A DNA stretch of 44,292 nucleotides, from NCBI GenBank assembly GCA_016867975.1, contig VGIC01000014.1:1-44292 (forward strand), given 5' to 3'. The stretch is from Betaproteobacteria bacterium. Its GTDB lineage: Bacteria; Pseudomonadota; Gammaproteobacteria; Burkholderiales; Methylophilaceae. Position 1 is the stretch's first letter. Each line of letters begins with the position of its first letter. Of the stretch, positions 8,736 to 17,532 are shown in pieces. The notes beneath the pieces are model-generated. The model did not search any database. It saw nothing but the letters and a program-made list of their open reading frames with translations, and was not told the DNA's origin. The translations under genes were made by a program, and so were the position numbers.

Positions 8736-9872
8736 CTACAAATACGCTGATTCTTCTGTACTTTGCCGCTTTAACAACTGATAGTGCTCAGCCATTGCCT
8801 GTCTTAATAAATCCATGCCATATCCGTTTTTTGCGGAAACATGCAAGCTGGTGATTCTACCATATTCATCACGCGCCATTGACGGCTCAAGCCCTACTCT
8901 GTCAATTTGGTTGTGCACCAAAATCTGTGGCACGCCTGCCGCACCGATCTCCATGAGTACCTTATTCACTTCTGTGATCTGTTCATCACGATTCGTGCTT
9001 GCTGTATCGACGATATGCAATAACAAATCGGCTTGCACCGCTTCCTCAAGCGTAGCACCAAAAGCCTCCACCAACGCATGAGGAAGATGCTTGATAAAAC
9101 CTACGGTATCGGACAGCACGACCGAGCCGCAATCAGGGATGAAAATCTTGTGTGTCGTGGTGTCCAGTGTTGCAAACAGCTGGTCAGCCGCATAGATATT
9201 GGCCTTAGTAAGCCGATTGAATACCGTGGACTTGCCCGCATTAGTGTATCCCACTAGAGAGACCGTCATGACGTTTGATCGTTTACGTGCTCTACGCTGC
9301 ATCCCTCGCTGATCTTTGAGTTTCAACAACTTCTCGCGTAACTGTTTTACTCGCACCCGTAACATGCGCCTATCCAGCTCAAGCTGCGTTTCACCTGGGC
9401 CACCACGCACACCAATGCCACCCTTTTGGCGCTCAAGGTGAGTCCAGCCACGTACTAGCCGTGTGGACAAATGCTCTAACTGAGCAAGCTCTACCTGCAA
9501 TTTGCCTTCATGGGTTTGCGCACGTTGACTGAAAATATCCAGGATCAGGCCTGTTCTATCCACCACACGCGCCTGCAACAGCCGCTCCAGATTACGCTGC
9601 TGCGAAGGTGTAAGGTCGTGATTAAATACAGCAACATGCGACTCGCTGGTCTGCATCATCTGCGCCAATTCATCCGCCTTGCCACTGCCGATAAAAAACT
9701 TGGCATCTGGGCTTGAACGCTTACCCTCAACCGTGCCGCGCACGATCAAGCCTGCGCTTGAGCCTAGCTGATAGAGCTCATCCAAGCTTTCCTTGTAATC
9801 ACTTTCACCAAAGTCAACACTCACCAGAATAGCAGACTCGCCGCCACTCGGCCTTTCAAACAGATCTTTCAA
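8736..9872 (-). CDS. hflX: Ribosome-associated GTPase HflX (TTG start)
   Basis: HflX splits and rescues stalled 70S ribosomes. The 378-residue protein has the N-terminal HflX domain (VDFGESDYKESLDEL; VFNHDLTPSQQRNLE), a helical linker with GGIGVRGGPGETQLELDRR, and a GTPase domain with Walker A VGYTNAGKSTVFN, G3 SDTVGF and G4 HNQIDR. The best start is TTG at 9870-9872, three bases after the hfq stop; there is no in-frame ATG nearby and the homologous N-terminus starts here. Purines in the hfq 3' end (GAAGG) could serve for ribosome binding. Expression is probably coupled to hfq. Confidence 0.94.
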   Translation of the reverse strand: MKDLFERPSGGESAILVSVDFGESDYKESLDELYQLGSSAGLIVRGTVEGKRSSPDAKFFIGSGKADELAQMMQTSESHVAVFNHDLTPSQQRNLERLLQARVVDRTGLILDIFSQRAQTHEGKLQVELAQLEHLSTRLVRGWTHLERQKGGIGVRGGPGETQLELDRRMLRVRVKQLREKLLKLKDQRGMQRRARKRSNVMTVSLVGYTNAGKSTVFNRLTKANIYAADQLFATLDTTTHKIFIPDCGSVVLSDTVGFIKHLPHALVEAFGATLEEAVQADLLLHIVDTASTNRDEQITEVNKVLMEIGAAGVPQILVHNQIDRVGLEPSMARDEYGRITSLHVSAKNGYGMDLLRQAMAEHYQLLKRQSTEESAYL

Positions 9873-9875
9873 CGC

Positions 9876-10112
9876 CTATTCATCACCTTCTGACAAGCTG
9901 ATATTGACCGCGCGCGCAGGCACGATGGTCGAAATCGCATGTTTATAGACCATCTGCGTGACTGTGTTTTTTAACAAAATGACGTATTGATCAAACGAAT
10001 CAACCTGACCTTGCAATTTAATGCCATTGACAAGATAGATTGAAACTGCAACGTGTTCTTTGCGTAAAGCGTTAAGAAATGGGTCTTGTAGCATTTGCCC
10101 TTTTTGGTTCAT
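9876..10112 (-). CDS. hfq: RNA chaperone Hfq
   Basis: Hfq is the Sm-like hexameric chaperone that pairs small RNAs with mRNAs. The 78-residue protein has Q8 and the [15 protein letters not shown]-terminal helix, Sm1 ([20 protein letters not shown]) and Sm2 with YKHAIST, the proximal-face uridine site. The C-terminal tail is short and acidic (SEGDE), typical of Betaproteobacteria. ATG at 10110-10112 has a strong AGGAG site 6 bases upstream. It is the first gene of the long minus-strand string; a candidate promoter lies at 10165-10192. Confidence 0.98.
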   Translation of the reverse strand: MNQKGQMLQDPFLNALRKEHVAVSIYLVNGIKLQGQVDSFDQYVILLKNTVTQMVYKHAISTIVPARAVNISLSEGDE

Positions 10113-10164
10113 GATATCTCCTATTACTTGGAGTTAAATAAAATAATTGACTGCCGTAGGGGTG

Positions 10165-10192
10165 ATATTACTCTGGTTAAGCGCAATCTCAA
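10165..10192 (-). promoter_or_regulatory. Candidate sigma-70 promoter of hfq
   Basis: Read on the minus strand, TTGAGA (10187-10192) and TAATAT (10165-10170) are separated by 16 bases, about 50 bases upstream of the hfq ATG. The -10 hexamer is close to consensus. This is a by-eye match in the only gap between gltX and hfq, so it is plausible but unproved. It could drive hfq, hflX, hflKC and the genes beyond. Confidence 0.4.
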
Positions 10193-10236
10193 TAACATTT
10201 CGCTCATCGCTATAGCTTACGCACCCCAACCACCAC

Positions 10237-11619
10237 TCAGACGATTCGAGACAAAACCTCATCTCTTCCTAGCAGATACATCACCTGATCAATACTCGGA
10301 GACTGTGCGATGCCCGTCATCATAACGCGAAGCGGCATTGCCAGCTTAGGAAACTTCAACTGATACCGCGACACTTCCTCATTGATGGCATGATGGATCA
10401 ATTCAGGCTGCCAATTGATAGCTTTCAACACCTCAGCCAGCTGTGCAATCGCAGGTTTGACTTCCGGCGTTAGATGTTTCTCAGCCGCGGTGGCATCAAT
10501 GACAGGCTTACGATAGAAATATGCGACACTTTCTGCCAATTCATTTAAGGTATTTGCGCGCTCTTTATACAAAGCCACGACTGCTGACAAATGCTCATCT
10601 CCATCGACAACTACGCCCATAGCCTTTAATCGAGTTTTTGTCTCGGTTGTCAATCGCTCAGCGTCTGCTTGCTTGATGTAGTACGCATTAAGCCAGTTAA
10701 GTTTTTCCGTATTAAACTGCGCTGCGGATGGCGTGATGTGATCTAAATCGAACCATTCACAGAATTGCTGCATACTAAAGATTTCATCATCCCCATGACT
10801 CCAACCCAAACGGGCCAGATAGTTCAACACAGCCTCCGGCAGATAGCCATCGTCATCGTATTGCATCACACTCACTGCGCCATGGCGTTTGGATAGCTTC
10901 TGCCCATCACTCCCCAATATCATGGACAAATGCGCATATTGCGGGATAGTCGCCTCCAAAGCTTGCAACATGTTGATCTGTCGTGGCGTATTATTGACAT
11001 GATCGTCACCACGAATCACGTGCGTGATCCCCATTTCCCAATCATCTACCACTACACAGAAATTATAGGTAGGCGTACCATCTGCACGAGCAATAATGAG
11101 ATCGTCCAACTCTTGGTTAGCAATGCTGATTTCACCTTTAACCAAATCATTCCATACTACATGCCCATCCAGAGGATTCTTAAAACGAATCACAGGAGAG
11201 ATCCCAACGGGGACATCAGGCAAGCGCTTACCCTCCTCTGGGCGCCAACGACCGTCATAGCGTGGCTTCAGTCCCTGCTGCATTTGAGACTCACGTAGCA
11301 TATCCAGCTCTTCCTTACTACAATAACAATAGTACGCACTTCCCTCCTGCAGCATCTTCTGAATCATTTCTTTGTAACGATCCATACGTTGCATCTGGTA
11401 AAAAGGTCCCTCGTCATAGTCCAAGCCTAACCAATGCATTCCATCCAAAATAGCCTGCACAGCCTCTGGCGTACTGCGCGCCACATCCGTATCTTCAATG
11501 CGCAAAATGAATTGACCACCATGTTTCTTTGCAAATGCCCACGAAAACAAGGCAGTACGGGCTCCACCAATATGTAGGAAGCCCGTTGGGCTAGGTGCAA
11601 ATCTAGTACGTACTTTCAT
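10237..11619 (-). CDS. gltX: Glutamyl-tRNA synthetase
   Basis: This class I synthetase charges tRNA-Glu. The product begins [19 protein letters not shown], with the HIGH-type signature, and carries KLSKRHG as the KMSKS signature and [13 protein letters not shown] in the catalytic domain. A cluster of Cys/His/Tyr ([13 protein letters not shown]) lies where the zinc-binding segment occurs in this family. I choose the ATG at 11617-11619 (460 residues) because homologues start at this point; an upstream in-frame TTG at 11628 would add three residues. The gene ends 124 bases before hfq begins and is transcribed in the same direction. Confidence 0.96.
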   Translation of the reverse strand: MKVRTRFAPSPTGFLHIGGARTALFSWAFAKKHGGQFILRIEDTDVARSTPEAVQAILDGMHWLGLDYDEGPFYQMQRMDRYKEMIQKMLQEGSAYYCYCSKEELDMLRESQMQQGLKPRYDGRWRPEEGKRLPDVPVGISPVIRFKNPLDGHVVWNDLVKGEISIANQELDDLIIARADGTPTYNFCVVVDDWEMGITHVIRGDDHVNNTPRQINMLQALEATIPQYAHLSMILGSDGQKLSKRHGAVSVMQYDDDGYLPEAVLNYLARLGWSHGDDEIFSMQQFCEWFDLDHITPSAAQFNTEKLNWLNAYYIKQADAERLTTETKTRLKAMGVVVDGDEHLSAVVALYKERANTLNELAESVAYFYRKPVIDATAAEKHLTPEVKPAIAQLAEVLKAINWQPELIHHAINEEVSRYQLKFPKLAMPLRVMMTGIAQSPSIDQVMYLLGRDEVLSRIV

Positions 11620-11774
11620 GTCTATCAATTCTTAAAATAAAGTGCATGATTTTAGCACGAGCAACACCTCCCTGCTTATGAGCAAGACTAGAGGGCTTTC
11701 GTTTGCTTTATGATCTGCTTGTTAATCTCCGACTCTAACGCTACTATACGCTGAGACTCAAGGCAAGGACATGT

Positions 11775-12098
11775 GTGGCTATTCTAACTGGCGAAATTTA
11801 CGGTAAACAAACCGCAAATAAATTGGTAATGTATAACGTGCTGAAGGTCAGCAAGTCTTCCATCACGTTGCAAAATATAGACAATCCGCTTAGTCTGTTC
11901 GAAACGACAGAACAAAAACTGGCCGCCTCTGGCTATGTTCGCATTAGCCAAACGCCTTATGTCGATTTAAATTCCACCACACAAAAACGTAAAAAGACCA
12001 TGCGTAAGCCTACACGTTGCCCACACACCATCGATTTTCTGGAAGAACGGGCAGACAGCCAACGACCGGCACCTATCCTACTTGATTTGTTCAGCTAA
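11775..12098 (+). CDS. Unrecognised 107-residue protein
   Basis: The frame starts with GTG at 11775, preceded by AAGGA at close spacing, and encodes MAILTGEIYGKQTANKLVMY. The N-terminal half looks like a small beta-rich fold (LKVSKSSITLQNIDNPLSLFETT). The C-terminal half is basic and polar (TTQKRKKTMRKPTRCPH) and ends LLDLFS. There are no membrane segments or signal peptide and I recognise no family. It lies between gltX and rimO on the opposite strand, converging on rimO with 16 bases between stops. Composition is like its neighbours, so it is probably a lineage-restricted gene. Confidence 0.55.
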   Translation: MAILTGEIYGKQTANKLVMYNVLKVSKSSITLQNIDNPLSLFETTEQKLAASGYVRISQTPYVDLNSTTQKRKKTMRKPTRCPHTIDFLEERADSQRPAPILLDLFS

Positions 12099-12114
12099 AT
12101 TGACCGCCCATCCA

Positions 12115-13452
12115 TCAACTTCTTGGCGGACCACCGTGCAAATCATGACCGTCAGCACTGTAGATTTCAACTTCAACAAAGTCGCCCGGATTTAGCCCTT
12201 CAGCATCTTCTAGATACACCACACCATCGATCTCAGGGGCATCTGCTTGAGTGCGACCAACCGCCTCGACATTACCCCCAACATCGGTGACAATCTCATC
12301 CACTAACACGGTTTGAATAGTACCGATCTTGGCGTGTAGCTTGGCAGCACTGATCCGCTCCTGCACTTCCATAAAGCGGCTTAGGCGCTCTTGTTTTAAC
12401 TCTTCCGGCACTTGGTCTGGCAAGGCATTCGCGGTAGCCCCATCCACTGCAGAATAAGCGAAGCACCCCACTCGATCGAGCTGAGCCTCTTCCAGAAAAT
12501 CCAGCAACTGTTGAAAATCGTCTCCTGTTTCGCCAGGAAAACCAGCAATAAAGGTACTCCGGATGGTAATATCAGGGCAAATCTCACGCCATGCTTTGAT
12601 ACGGGCTAGATTATTTTCACTGCTAGCCGGACGTTTCATGGCTTTCAGGATGCGCGGACTGGCATGCTGAAAAGGCACATCCAGATACGGCAAAATCAAG
12701 CCATCCGCCATCAACGGGATGACTTCATCTACATGGGGATAAGGGTAGACATAGTGCAGGCGAGTCCAGACGCCAAGCTCACTCAATGCTTTGGTCAGCT
12801 CGGTCATGCGCGTTTTTACCGGACGACCATTCCAAAAACCGGAACGGTATTTCACATCCACCCCATATGCTGACGTATCCTGCGAGATCACTAACAGCTC
12901 ACTCACCCCGGCATTGACCAAATTTTCCGCCTCGTTCAACACATCCCCGATCGGCCGACTCACCAAATCACCGCGCAAACTTGGAATAATGCAGAAACTG
13001 CAGCGATGGTTGCAGCCTTCCGAGATCTTTAAATAAGCATAATGACTAGGCGTCAACCTGATCCCCTGAGGTGGCACTAGGTCGGCATAAGGGTCATGCA
13101 ACTTAGGCAAGTTCGCATGCACTGCAGTCATTACTTCTTCTAGCGCATGCGGACCAGTCACAGCCAGCACACTGGGGTGAGCTGCCTCCACCACACCCTT
13201 TTTAGCACCTAGGCAACCGGTGACAATGACTTTACCATTTTTACTGACTGCCTCCCCGATTGCATCCAGTGACTCCTCCACCGCACTATCAATAAAGCCG
13301 CAAGTGTTCACCACCACCAAATCCGCTTCTTCATAGGTATCGGAAATTTCATAGCCTTCTGCGCGCAATTGCGTAAGAATACGCTCTGCATCTGACCCTG
13401 CTTTGGGGCAACCTAATGACACGAAACCGACTTTAGGATTTGATAAACTCAT
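12115..13452 (-). CDS. rimO: Ribosomal protein S12 methylthiotransferase RimO
   Basis: RimO is a radical-SAM enzyme that adds a methylthio group to an aspartate of ribosomal protein S12. The 445-residue protein has the N-terminal UPF0004 domain ([19 protein letters not shown], with Cys in CPK, NTCGFI and TGCLG for one Fe-S cluster). The radical-SAM motif CNHRCSFC binds the second cluster, and a C-terminal TRAM domain spans about 375-440. It has the RimO rather than MiaB pattern (CPKAGSDAE). ATG at 13450-13452 has AGAGG upstream. It converges with the small gene at 11775. Confidence 0.96.
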   Translation of the reverse strand: MSLSNPKVGFVSLGCPKAGSDAERILTQLRAEGYEISDTYEEADLVVVNTCGFIDSAVEESLDAIGEAVSKNGKVIVTGCLGAKKGVVEAAHPSVLAVTGPHALEEVMTAVHANLPKLHDPYADLVPPQGIRLTPSHYAYLKISEGCNHRCSFCIIPSLRGDLVSRPIGDVLNEAENLVNAGVSELLVISQDTSAYGVDVKYRSGFWNGRPVKTRMTELTKALSELGVWTRLHYVYPYPHVDEVIPLMADGLILPYLDVPFQHASPRILKAMKRPASSENNLARIKAWREICPDITIRSTFIAGFPGETGDDFQQLLDFLEEAQLDRVGCFAYSAVDGATANALPDQVPEELKQERLSRFMEVQERISAAKLHAKIGTIQTVLVDEIVTDVGGNVEAVGRTQADAPEIDGVVYLEDAEGLNPGDFVEVEIYSADGHDLHGGPPRS

Positions 13453-13495
13453 AACAACCTCTAAACCTGACTAGCCACACTCTGCGGTGGCATCA

Positions 13496-13714
13496 ATGAA
13501 AATTATGTACATTATTGCAATTGCCTGGCTGTATGTCACCTTGCTGATGGCCGCCACTGAAAAAACACTGACTGCTGGACTGCTCACTTTCGTCTTTTAC
13601 GGTCTACTCCCATGTGCGCTGCTCTTATGGCTACTGGGAACAAAACATCGCCACCATCACAAACAAACTTCAACTGAAGAGCCGATGCATAATGAACATC
13701 GTGCTGACCCCTAA
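13496..13714 (+). CDS. Small two-helix membrane protein, conserved hypothetical
   Basis: The protein begins MKIMYIIAIAWLYVTLLMAA and contains a second hydrophobic stretch (GLLTFVFYGLLPCALLLWLLG), then a His-rich tail (TKHRHHHKQTS). The pattern of IAWLYV...FYGLLP matches small uncharacterised membrane proteins that I recall from Betaproteobacteria; the function is unknown. A GTG at 13487 would add three residues; the ATG at 13496 is preferred because of the GGTGG just upstream. The last 45 bases overlap the 3' end of the ZIP transporter gene on the other strand. Confidence 0.68.
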   Translation: MKIMYIIAIAWLYVTLLMAATEKTLTAGLLTFVFYGLLPCALLLWLLGTKHRHHHKQTSTEEPMHNEHRADP

Positions 13715-14548
13715 GGCAATCAGCGATACCTGACCAACTGTCGCCTTCAACTCAGTGCGCTTGTGCAAACTTGGAATCAGATCTGCCACGGCCACATACA
13801 ACATGCTGGCCGCAGCCAACCCTAGAATATAGGGAATCCAAGCCATGACGTGCTGTAAGGCAAAATAGGCAATCAAGCCACCAAGTAAGGTGGCCAGACT
13901 GGACACCAGATTAAAAATCAACGCCCGTTGCTTACTATAGCCGGAATGCAACAGGATCAGAAAATCGCCCACCTCCTGCGGAATCTCATGTGAAATGATC
14001 GCCAACGCTGTCACTAACCCCAGTTTGACATCTAGCAAGAATGCCGCCGCAATCAAGATGCCATCCACAAAATTATGAAAAGTATCGCCTATCATGATCA
14101 TCATGCCGCTACGCCCACCGTCATGAGGATGGGCATGATGGCTATGTATCACAGAGGGCGCATGTGCCGTTACTGATCTAAACTTAGCACATCCCTCCTG
14201 CGCTCGGTATTCTGGGCAGTTCTGCTCCGTGTGGATTGCATGCGCCTCACAGTGATCGCCATGACAATGACGCCATATGACCAGCTTTTCCAATACAAAA
14301 AACAGTAGCAATCCAAACAATAAGGTAGCAGAAATAGCCTCGATATTGCCGGCCTCAGCAAACGCATGCGGTAATATTTCCAGAAAAACTGCGCCTAGCA
14401 TGGCACCAATGGCGTAACTCACCAGCATCGGAACCCATGTCGTGCGTAAATTCAACGCAAACATAGCGGCCAGCCCAATACTGAGTCCGCCACCAACCAG
14501 ACTGGTGAGGACGATCCACGTTAAAACAGAGAAATCAGGAATGGTCAT
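13670..14548 (-). CDS. ZIP family metal transporter
   Basis: The 292-residue protein has about eight hydrophobic segments. Its two metal-site helices carry the ZIP signatures HNFVDG (about 165) and HEIPQEVGDF (about 195). These transporters move Zn, Fe or Mn across the inner membrane toward the cytoplasm. The loop between segments 3 and 4 is long and rich in His and Cys (WRHCHGDHCEAHAIH, NCPEY, EGCAKF, then HSHHAHPHDGG), likely a metal-sensing or buffering loop. The end overlaps the convergent small membrane-protein gene by 45 bases. The metal cannot be told from sequence. Confidence 0.9.
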   Translation of the reverse strand: MTIPDFSVLTWIVLTSLVGGGLSIGLAAMFALNLRTTWVPMLVSYAIGAMLGAVFLEILPHAFAEAGNIEAISATLLFGLLLFFVLEKLVIWRHCHGDHCEAHAIHTEQNCPEYRAQEGCAKFRSVTAHAPSVIHSHHAHPHDGGRSGMMIMIGDTFHNFVDGILIAAAFLLDVKLGLVTALAIISHEIPQEVGDFLILLHSGYSKQRALIFNLVSSLATLLGGLIAYFALQHVMAWIPYILGLAAASMLYVAVADLIPSLHKRTELKATVGQVSLIALGVSTMFIMHRLFS

Positions 14549-14606
14549 GCGGCACTCTTCACAAAATGAGGTGGCATTATAACTTAGGCTACGCCTCTTC
14601 TGCAGG

Positions 14607-15347
14607 CTATTCCAGCCAAATCAAACTCGCCATACGCCCCGTCACATTATCACGTCGGAATGAAAAGAATCGTGCTTCATCACTGTAAGTACAAAAATCT
14701 TCATTCACACCACCACCATATACTTGCGTCACACCAATTGCTGCCAAACGCTGCTTGGCGATTGCATACATATCACACAGCCATTTATCACGGCCCCCAG
14801 CAATCGGCTTAAACGCTGATACTGCCTGAACATCTTTCGCCATAAACTGCTGGCGCACATCACCGCCCACTTCAAATGCATGCGGGCCAATCGCGGGGCC
14901 TAACCATGCAAGAATATCCGCATGATTCACCTCCATCTGGTTCACTGCCGCCTCAACCACTCCATCACACAATCCCCGCCAACCGGCGTGCACCGTAGCC
15001 ACCACCGTGCCTTTGCTATCACAGAGTAAAACAGGCAAACAATCCGCTGTCATCGTCACACACACCACGTTGGGTCTCGTGGCAAATGAAGCATCTGCAT
15101 CCTGTAGGCAAGTGCTGCTAGCCGCATCAATCACCTCGATCCCATGCACCTGATTGACCCATACTGGTTCACTCGGCAAATATGCACTTAACAACTGCCT
15201 ATTCTGTGCAACCGCTAAAGGTGCATCATCCACATGCGCCCCTAAATTCAAGCTTGCATAAGGCGTAACGCTCACACCGCCATGGCGCGTGGTTTGCAAC
15301 GCCTTCACATTGACCGGCGCAGGCCAATTGGGTTGAATAAAATGCAT
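14607..15347 (-). CDS. YfiH/LACC1 family protein (purine nucleoside phosphorylase/peptidoglycan-editing type)
   Basis: The 246-residue protein begins MHFIQPNWPAPVNVKALQTT. It has the family zinc-site motifs: NLGAHVDD, VNQVHG, the Cys of MTADCLPVLLCD, and VHAGWRGLCDG. Members were once called polyphenol oxidases; work on bacterial and human homologues showed purine nucleoside phosphorylase and adenosine deaminase activity, and E. coli YfiH also edits muropeptide precursors. ATG at 15345-15347 is chosen over GTG at 15368 because GGGAG lies 8 bases upstream of the ATG. It diverges from hslO. Confidence 0.92.
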   Translation of the reverse strand: MHFIQPNWPAPVNVKALQTTRHGGVSVTPYASLNLGAHVDDAPLAVAQNRQLLSAYLPSEPVWVNQVHGIEVIDAASSTCLQDADASFATRPNVVCVTMTADCLPVLLCDSKGTVVATVHAGWRGLCDGVVEAAVNQMEVNHADILAWLGPAIGPHAFEVGGDVRQQFMAKDVQAVSAFKPIAGGRDKWLCDMYAIAKQRLAAIGVTQVYGGGVNEDFCTYSDEARFFSFRRDNVTGRMASLIWLE

Positions 15348-15399
15348 GTCACTCTCCCAGAACTTCACTTACCGTAGCCAGTAGCTTGGTAACGGTTGA

Positions 15400-15465
15400 T
15401 AAACTACTCGGCCGCAAGCAACCGAGTTTATGATGCGTGTTCTCCGTATATCCATCAGTTGGATA
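15400..15465. other. Two stem-loops in the yfiH-hslO divergent gap
   Basis: The 204-base gap between the two divergent genes holds two dyads. The first pairs CTCGG (15407-15411) with CCGAG (15422-15426), extended by TAAA/TTTA around a three-base bulge. The second pairs TATCCA (15449-15454) with TGGATA (15460-15465) around a five-base loop. A terminator is not expected between divergent genes, so these could be operators, a 5' leader structure or a small RNA. No function can be assigned. Confidence 0.4.
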
Positions 15466-15551
15466 CCTCACAATGAAAAAATAGTTATTGTAAGCTATCC
15501 AACTCGTGAGCCAACCCCCCGAAATTTTCGCTTTGCGGTTAAAATGTGCGC

Positions 15552-16457
15552 ATGAAAAATGACCATGACACCTTACAACGCTTCCTCTTTGAGCATACCG
15601 CCATCCGTGGCAACATCGTCAACCTTACAAACACACTCCAGCTAGCGCTCAACAAACAACACCTACCTACAGGTCTCAAGCAGGCGTTGGGTGAGCTGAT
15701 GGCCGCTAGCGCATTGCTCACCGCAACGCTCAAAATGAACGGATCTCTGATTCTACAACTACAAAGTAAAGGCATCCTCAAACTACTGGTTGTAGAGTGC
15801 AATGCTACGTTCGGCATCCGTGCGACTGCAAAATGGAGTGGAGACGTCAAGGACGATCAAACTTTGTTCGACTTGCTAGAGCACGGTCAGTTCGTCATCA
15901 CACTTGACCCTAAAGACGGTGGACAAACTTATCAGGGCATCGTCCCACTCGAGGGCGAAAACATCAGCGCGATGCTTGAGAACTATATGCTACGCTCAGA
16001 ACAGATTGATACCAGAATCTGGCTTTGCTACGATGGCAACTCTGCTGCTGGTATGTTGCTACAAAAATTACCTGAAGCATCCCACCAGGAAATCAATCAT
16101 GAGCACCATGAGTATGATGATGCTTGGAATCGCATCTGCCATCTGGCGGAAACCATCCGTGACAAAGAGTTACTGGATCTACCAACCGAAACTATCCTGA
16201 AACGCCTGTTTCACGAAGAAGATGTCCGGCTATTTGAAGCCAGCAACACACAGTTTTTTTGCAGTTGTTCACGCACCAGCGTCGCCAGTATGTTACGTAT
16301 GCTGGGACAGGATGAAATCAATAGCATCCTTGAAGAACAGGGTAAAATTGAAGTGAACTGTGACTTTTGTAATGCGCATTACCGTTTTGATCCGGTAGAT
16401 GCTGCTCAGTTATTGGCTAGCGATACGTCAACCAAGCTAAACTCAAACGTCCATTAG
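15552..16457 (+). CDS. hslO: Redox-regulated chaperone Hsp33
   Basis: Hsp33 is a holdase switched on by oxidative unfolding. The 301-residue protein has the N-terminal domain (AIRGNIVNL, ALGELMAASALLTATLKM) and the C-terminal zinc switch, with four Cys in FFCSCSRTS and VNCDFCNAHY. All four ligands (CxC, CxxC) are present, so the switch is intact. I choose ATG at 15552; an in-frame GTG at 15546 would add two residues. Its TAG overlaps the TAA of the convergent RNA methyltransferase gene. Confidence 0.95.
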   Translation: MKNDHDTLQRFLFEHTAIRGNIVNLTNTLQLALNKQHLPTGLKQALGELMAASALLTATLKMNGSLILQLQSKGILKLLVVECNATFGIRATAKWSGDVKDDQTLFDLLEHGQFVITLDPKDGGQTYQGIVPLEGENISAMLENYMLRSEQIDTRIWLCYDGNSAAGMLLQKLPEASHQEINHEHHEYDDAWNRICHLAETIRDKELLDLPTETILKRLFHEEDVRLFEASNTQFFCSCSRTSVASMLRMLGQDEINSILEEQGKIEVNCDFCNAHYRFDPVDAAQLLASDTSTKLNSNVH

Positions 16458-17239
16458 TTTTTTGACTTGATCTGACGAACACGCTCAAACAGACACACTG
16501 CGACAGCTACCCCTGCATTTAGTGATTCGACTGAATCCGTTTGCATGGGTATGCTGATCTGCTTGCTCGTTGCGGCAATGGTTTCCGGACGCAGACCTGC
16601 GCCTTCGTTGCCAATCAAGAACGCACTCGGCAAAGTCAAATTCTGTGAATAGAGCGATTCTCCCTGCATTGTCGTTGCATAGCAATTGCCATCAAACGCC
16701 TTAATCTCGTTAACCAGATCAGCGCGCTCTACCACAGGCAATACAAACTGTGCCCCCTGCCCTCCGCGTAGAGCCTTAGGTGACCAAACGTCCGTGCAAC
16801 CGGTGCTCAGATAGACCACCTCAACCCCAGAGGCTGCTGCAGTCCGTAGTATGCTACCCATATTGCCCGGATCCTGAATATCTTCCAGCATCAAAACAAA
16901 TTCTGGATGCTCAGGCAATGGTAGTTGCGGCATCTTCACCAACGCCAGAATACCAGTCGAATTAGCCACTGGCGTCAATTCTGAGAACATCAAGGTCGGC
17001 AACATGACAGTCGAGACCTCTGCCAACTCATGCATCAGGTGCGTAGCTTCTATACTGCTTTTGCCTTCAGGAATGATAACCACATCAGGCAGGCCGAAAA
17101 TCGCCATATACGACTCAATCAGATGCACGCCATCAAGCAGCGTCTTATTTTCGCTGCGACGCTCTTTGGCATGGTCGGAAAATTTCTTTAACTGCTTAAA
17201 AATAGGATTATCGCGTGATGTGATGTGCTTGAATGACAT
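16454..17239 (-). CDS. SpoU/TrmH family RNA 2'-O-methyltransferase
   Basis: The 261-residue protein begins MSFKHITSRDNPIFKQLKKF, an N-terminal substrate-binding domain like that of RlmB and TsnR relatives. A SPOUT catalytic domain follows with all three motifs: EDIQDPGNMGSILRTA (motif 1), AFLIGNEGAGL (motif 2) and QISIPMQTDSVESLNAGVAVAV (motif 3). It should methylate a ribose in rRNA or tRNA; the target cannot be read from sequence. ATG at 17237-17239 has AGGA at good spacing; an upstream TTG would add five residues. It converges with hslO, the stop codons overlapping by three bases. Confidence 0.92.
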   Translation of the reverse strand: MSFKHITSRDNPIFKQLKKFSDHAKERRSENKTLLDGVHLIESYMAIFGLPDVVIIPEGKSSIEATHLMHELAEVSTVMLPTLMFSELTPVANSTGILALVKMPQLPLPEHPEFVLMLEDIQDPGNMGSILRTAAASGVEVVYLSTGCTDVWSPKALRGGQGAQFVLPVVERADLVNEIKAFDGNCYATTMQGESLYSQNLTLPSAFLIGNEGAGLRPETIAATSKQISIPMQTDSVESLNAGVAVAVCLFERVRQIKSKN

Positions 17240-17532
17240 GCTCAATCCTGCCAAGAATAAATCGCCAGTTTAACCGAAAGTGATTCGATCCCGAATGAAA
17301 ACTATTCTATCTCACAAATCCCGCGATTAATTTTACACATTCACAGAAAAAGCCCCGCCAATCTTAGATTCCAGTAGAGTCGTGATTATCAAAGATACTC
17401 ACCCACTGGGTGACAAAAAGAAGATGAGATAATGGCTACGCTACCGAGAGCAGTTGTTGAATAATGGCAGAATGGATCTTAAGCAGAGTTTGGCTTGTCC
17501 GATACCGAGTATCAGTTCAGTCTCACATACAC
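17240..17532. other. Gene-poor gap between the SpoU methyltransferase and the unknown minus-strand gene
   Basis: This 293-base stretch has no convincing gene. A short plus-strand open frame (17454-17672) runs antisense into the neighbouring gene and looks like a shadow. A small dyad, GATAC-CGA-GTATC, lies near 17500-17513, just downstream of the stop of the unknown gene on the minus strand, but has no T run, so I do not call it a terminator. Presumably the promoter of the methyltransferase lies here. Confidence 0.3.

Noticed and set aside
15539-15850. Open frame antisense to the start of hslO
   Set aside because: Shadow of hslO, with no protein-family pattern and no ribosome site.
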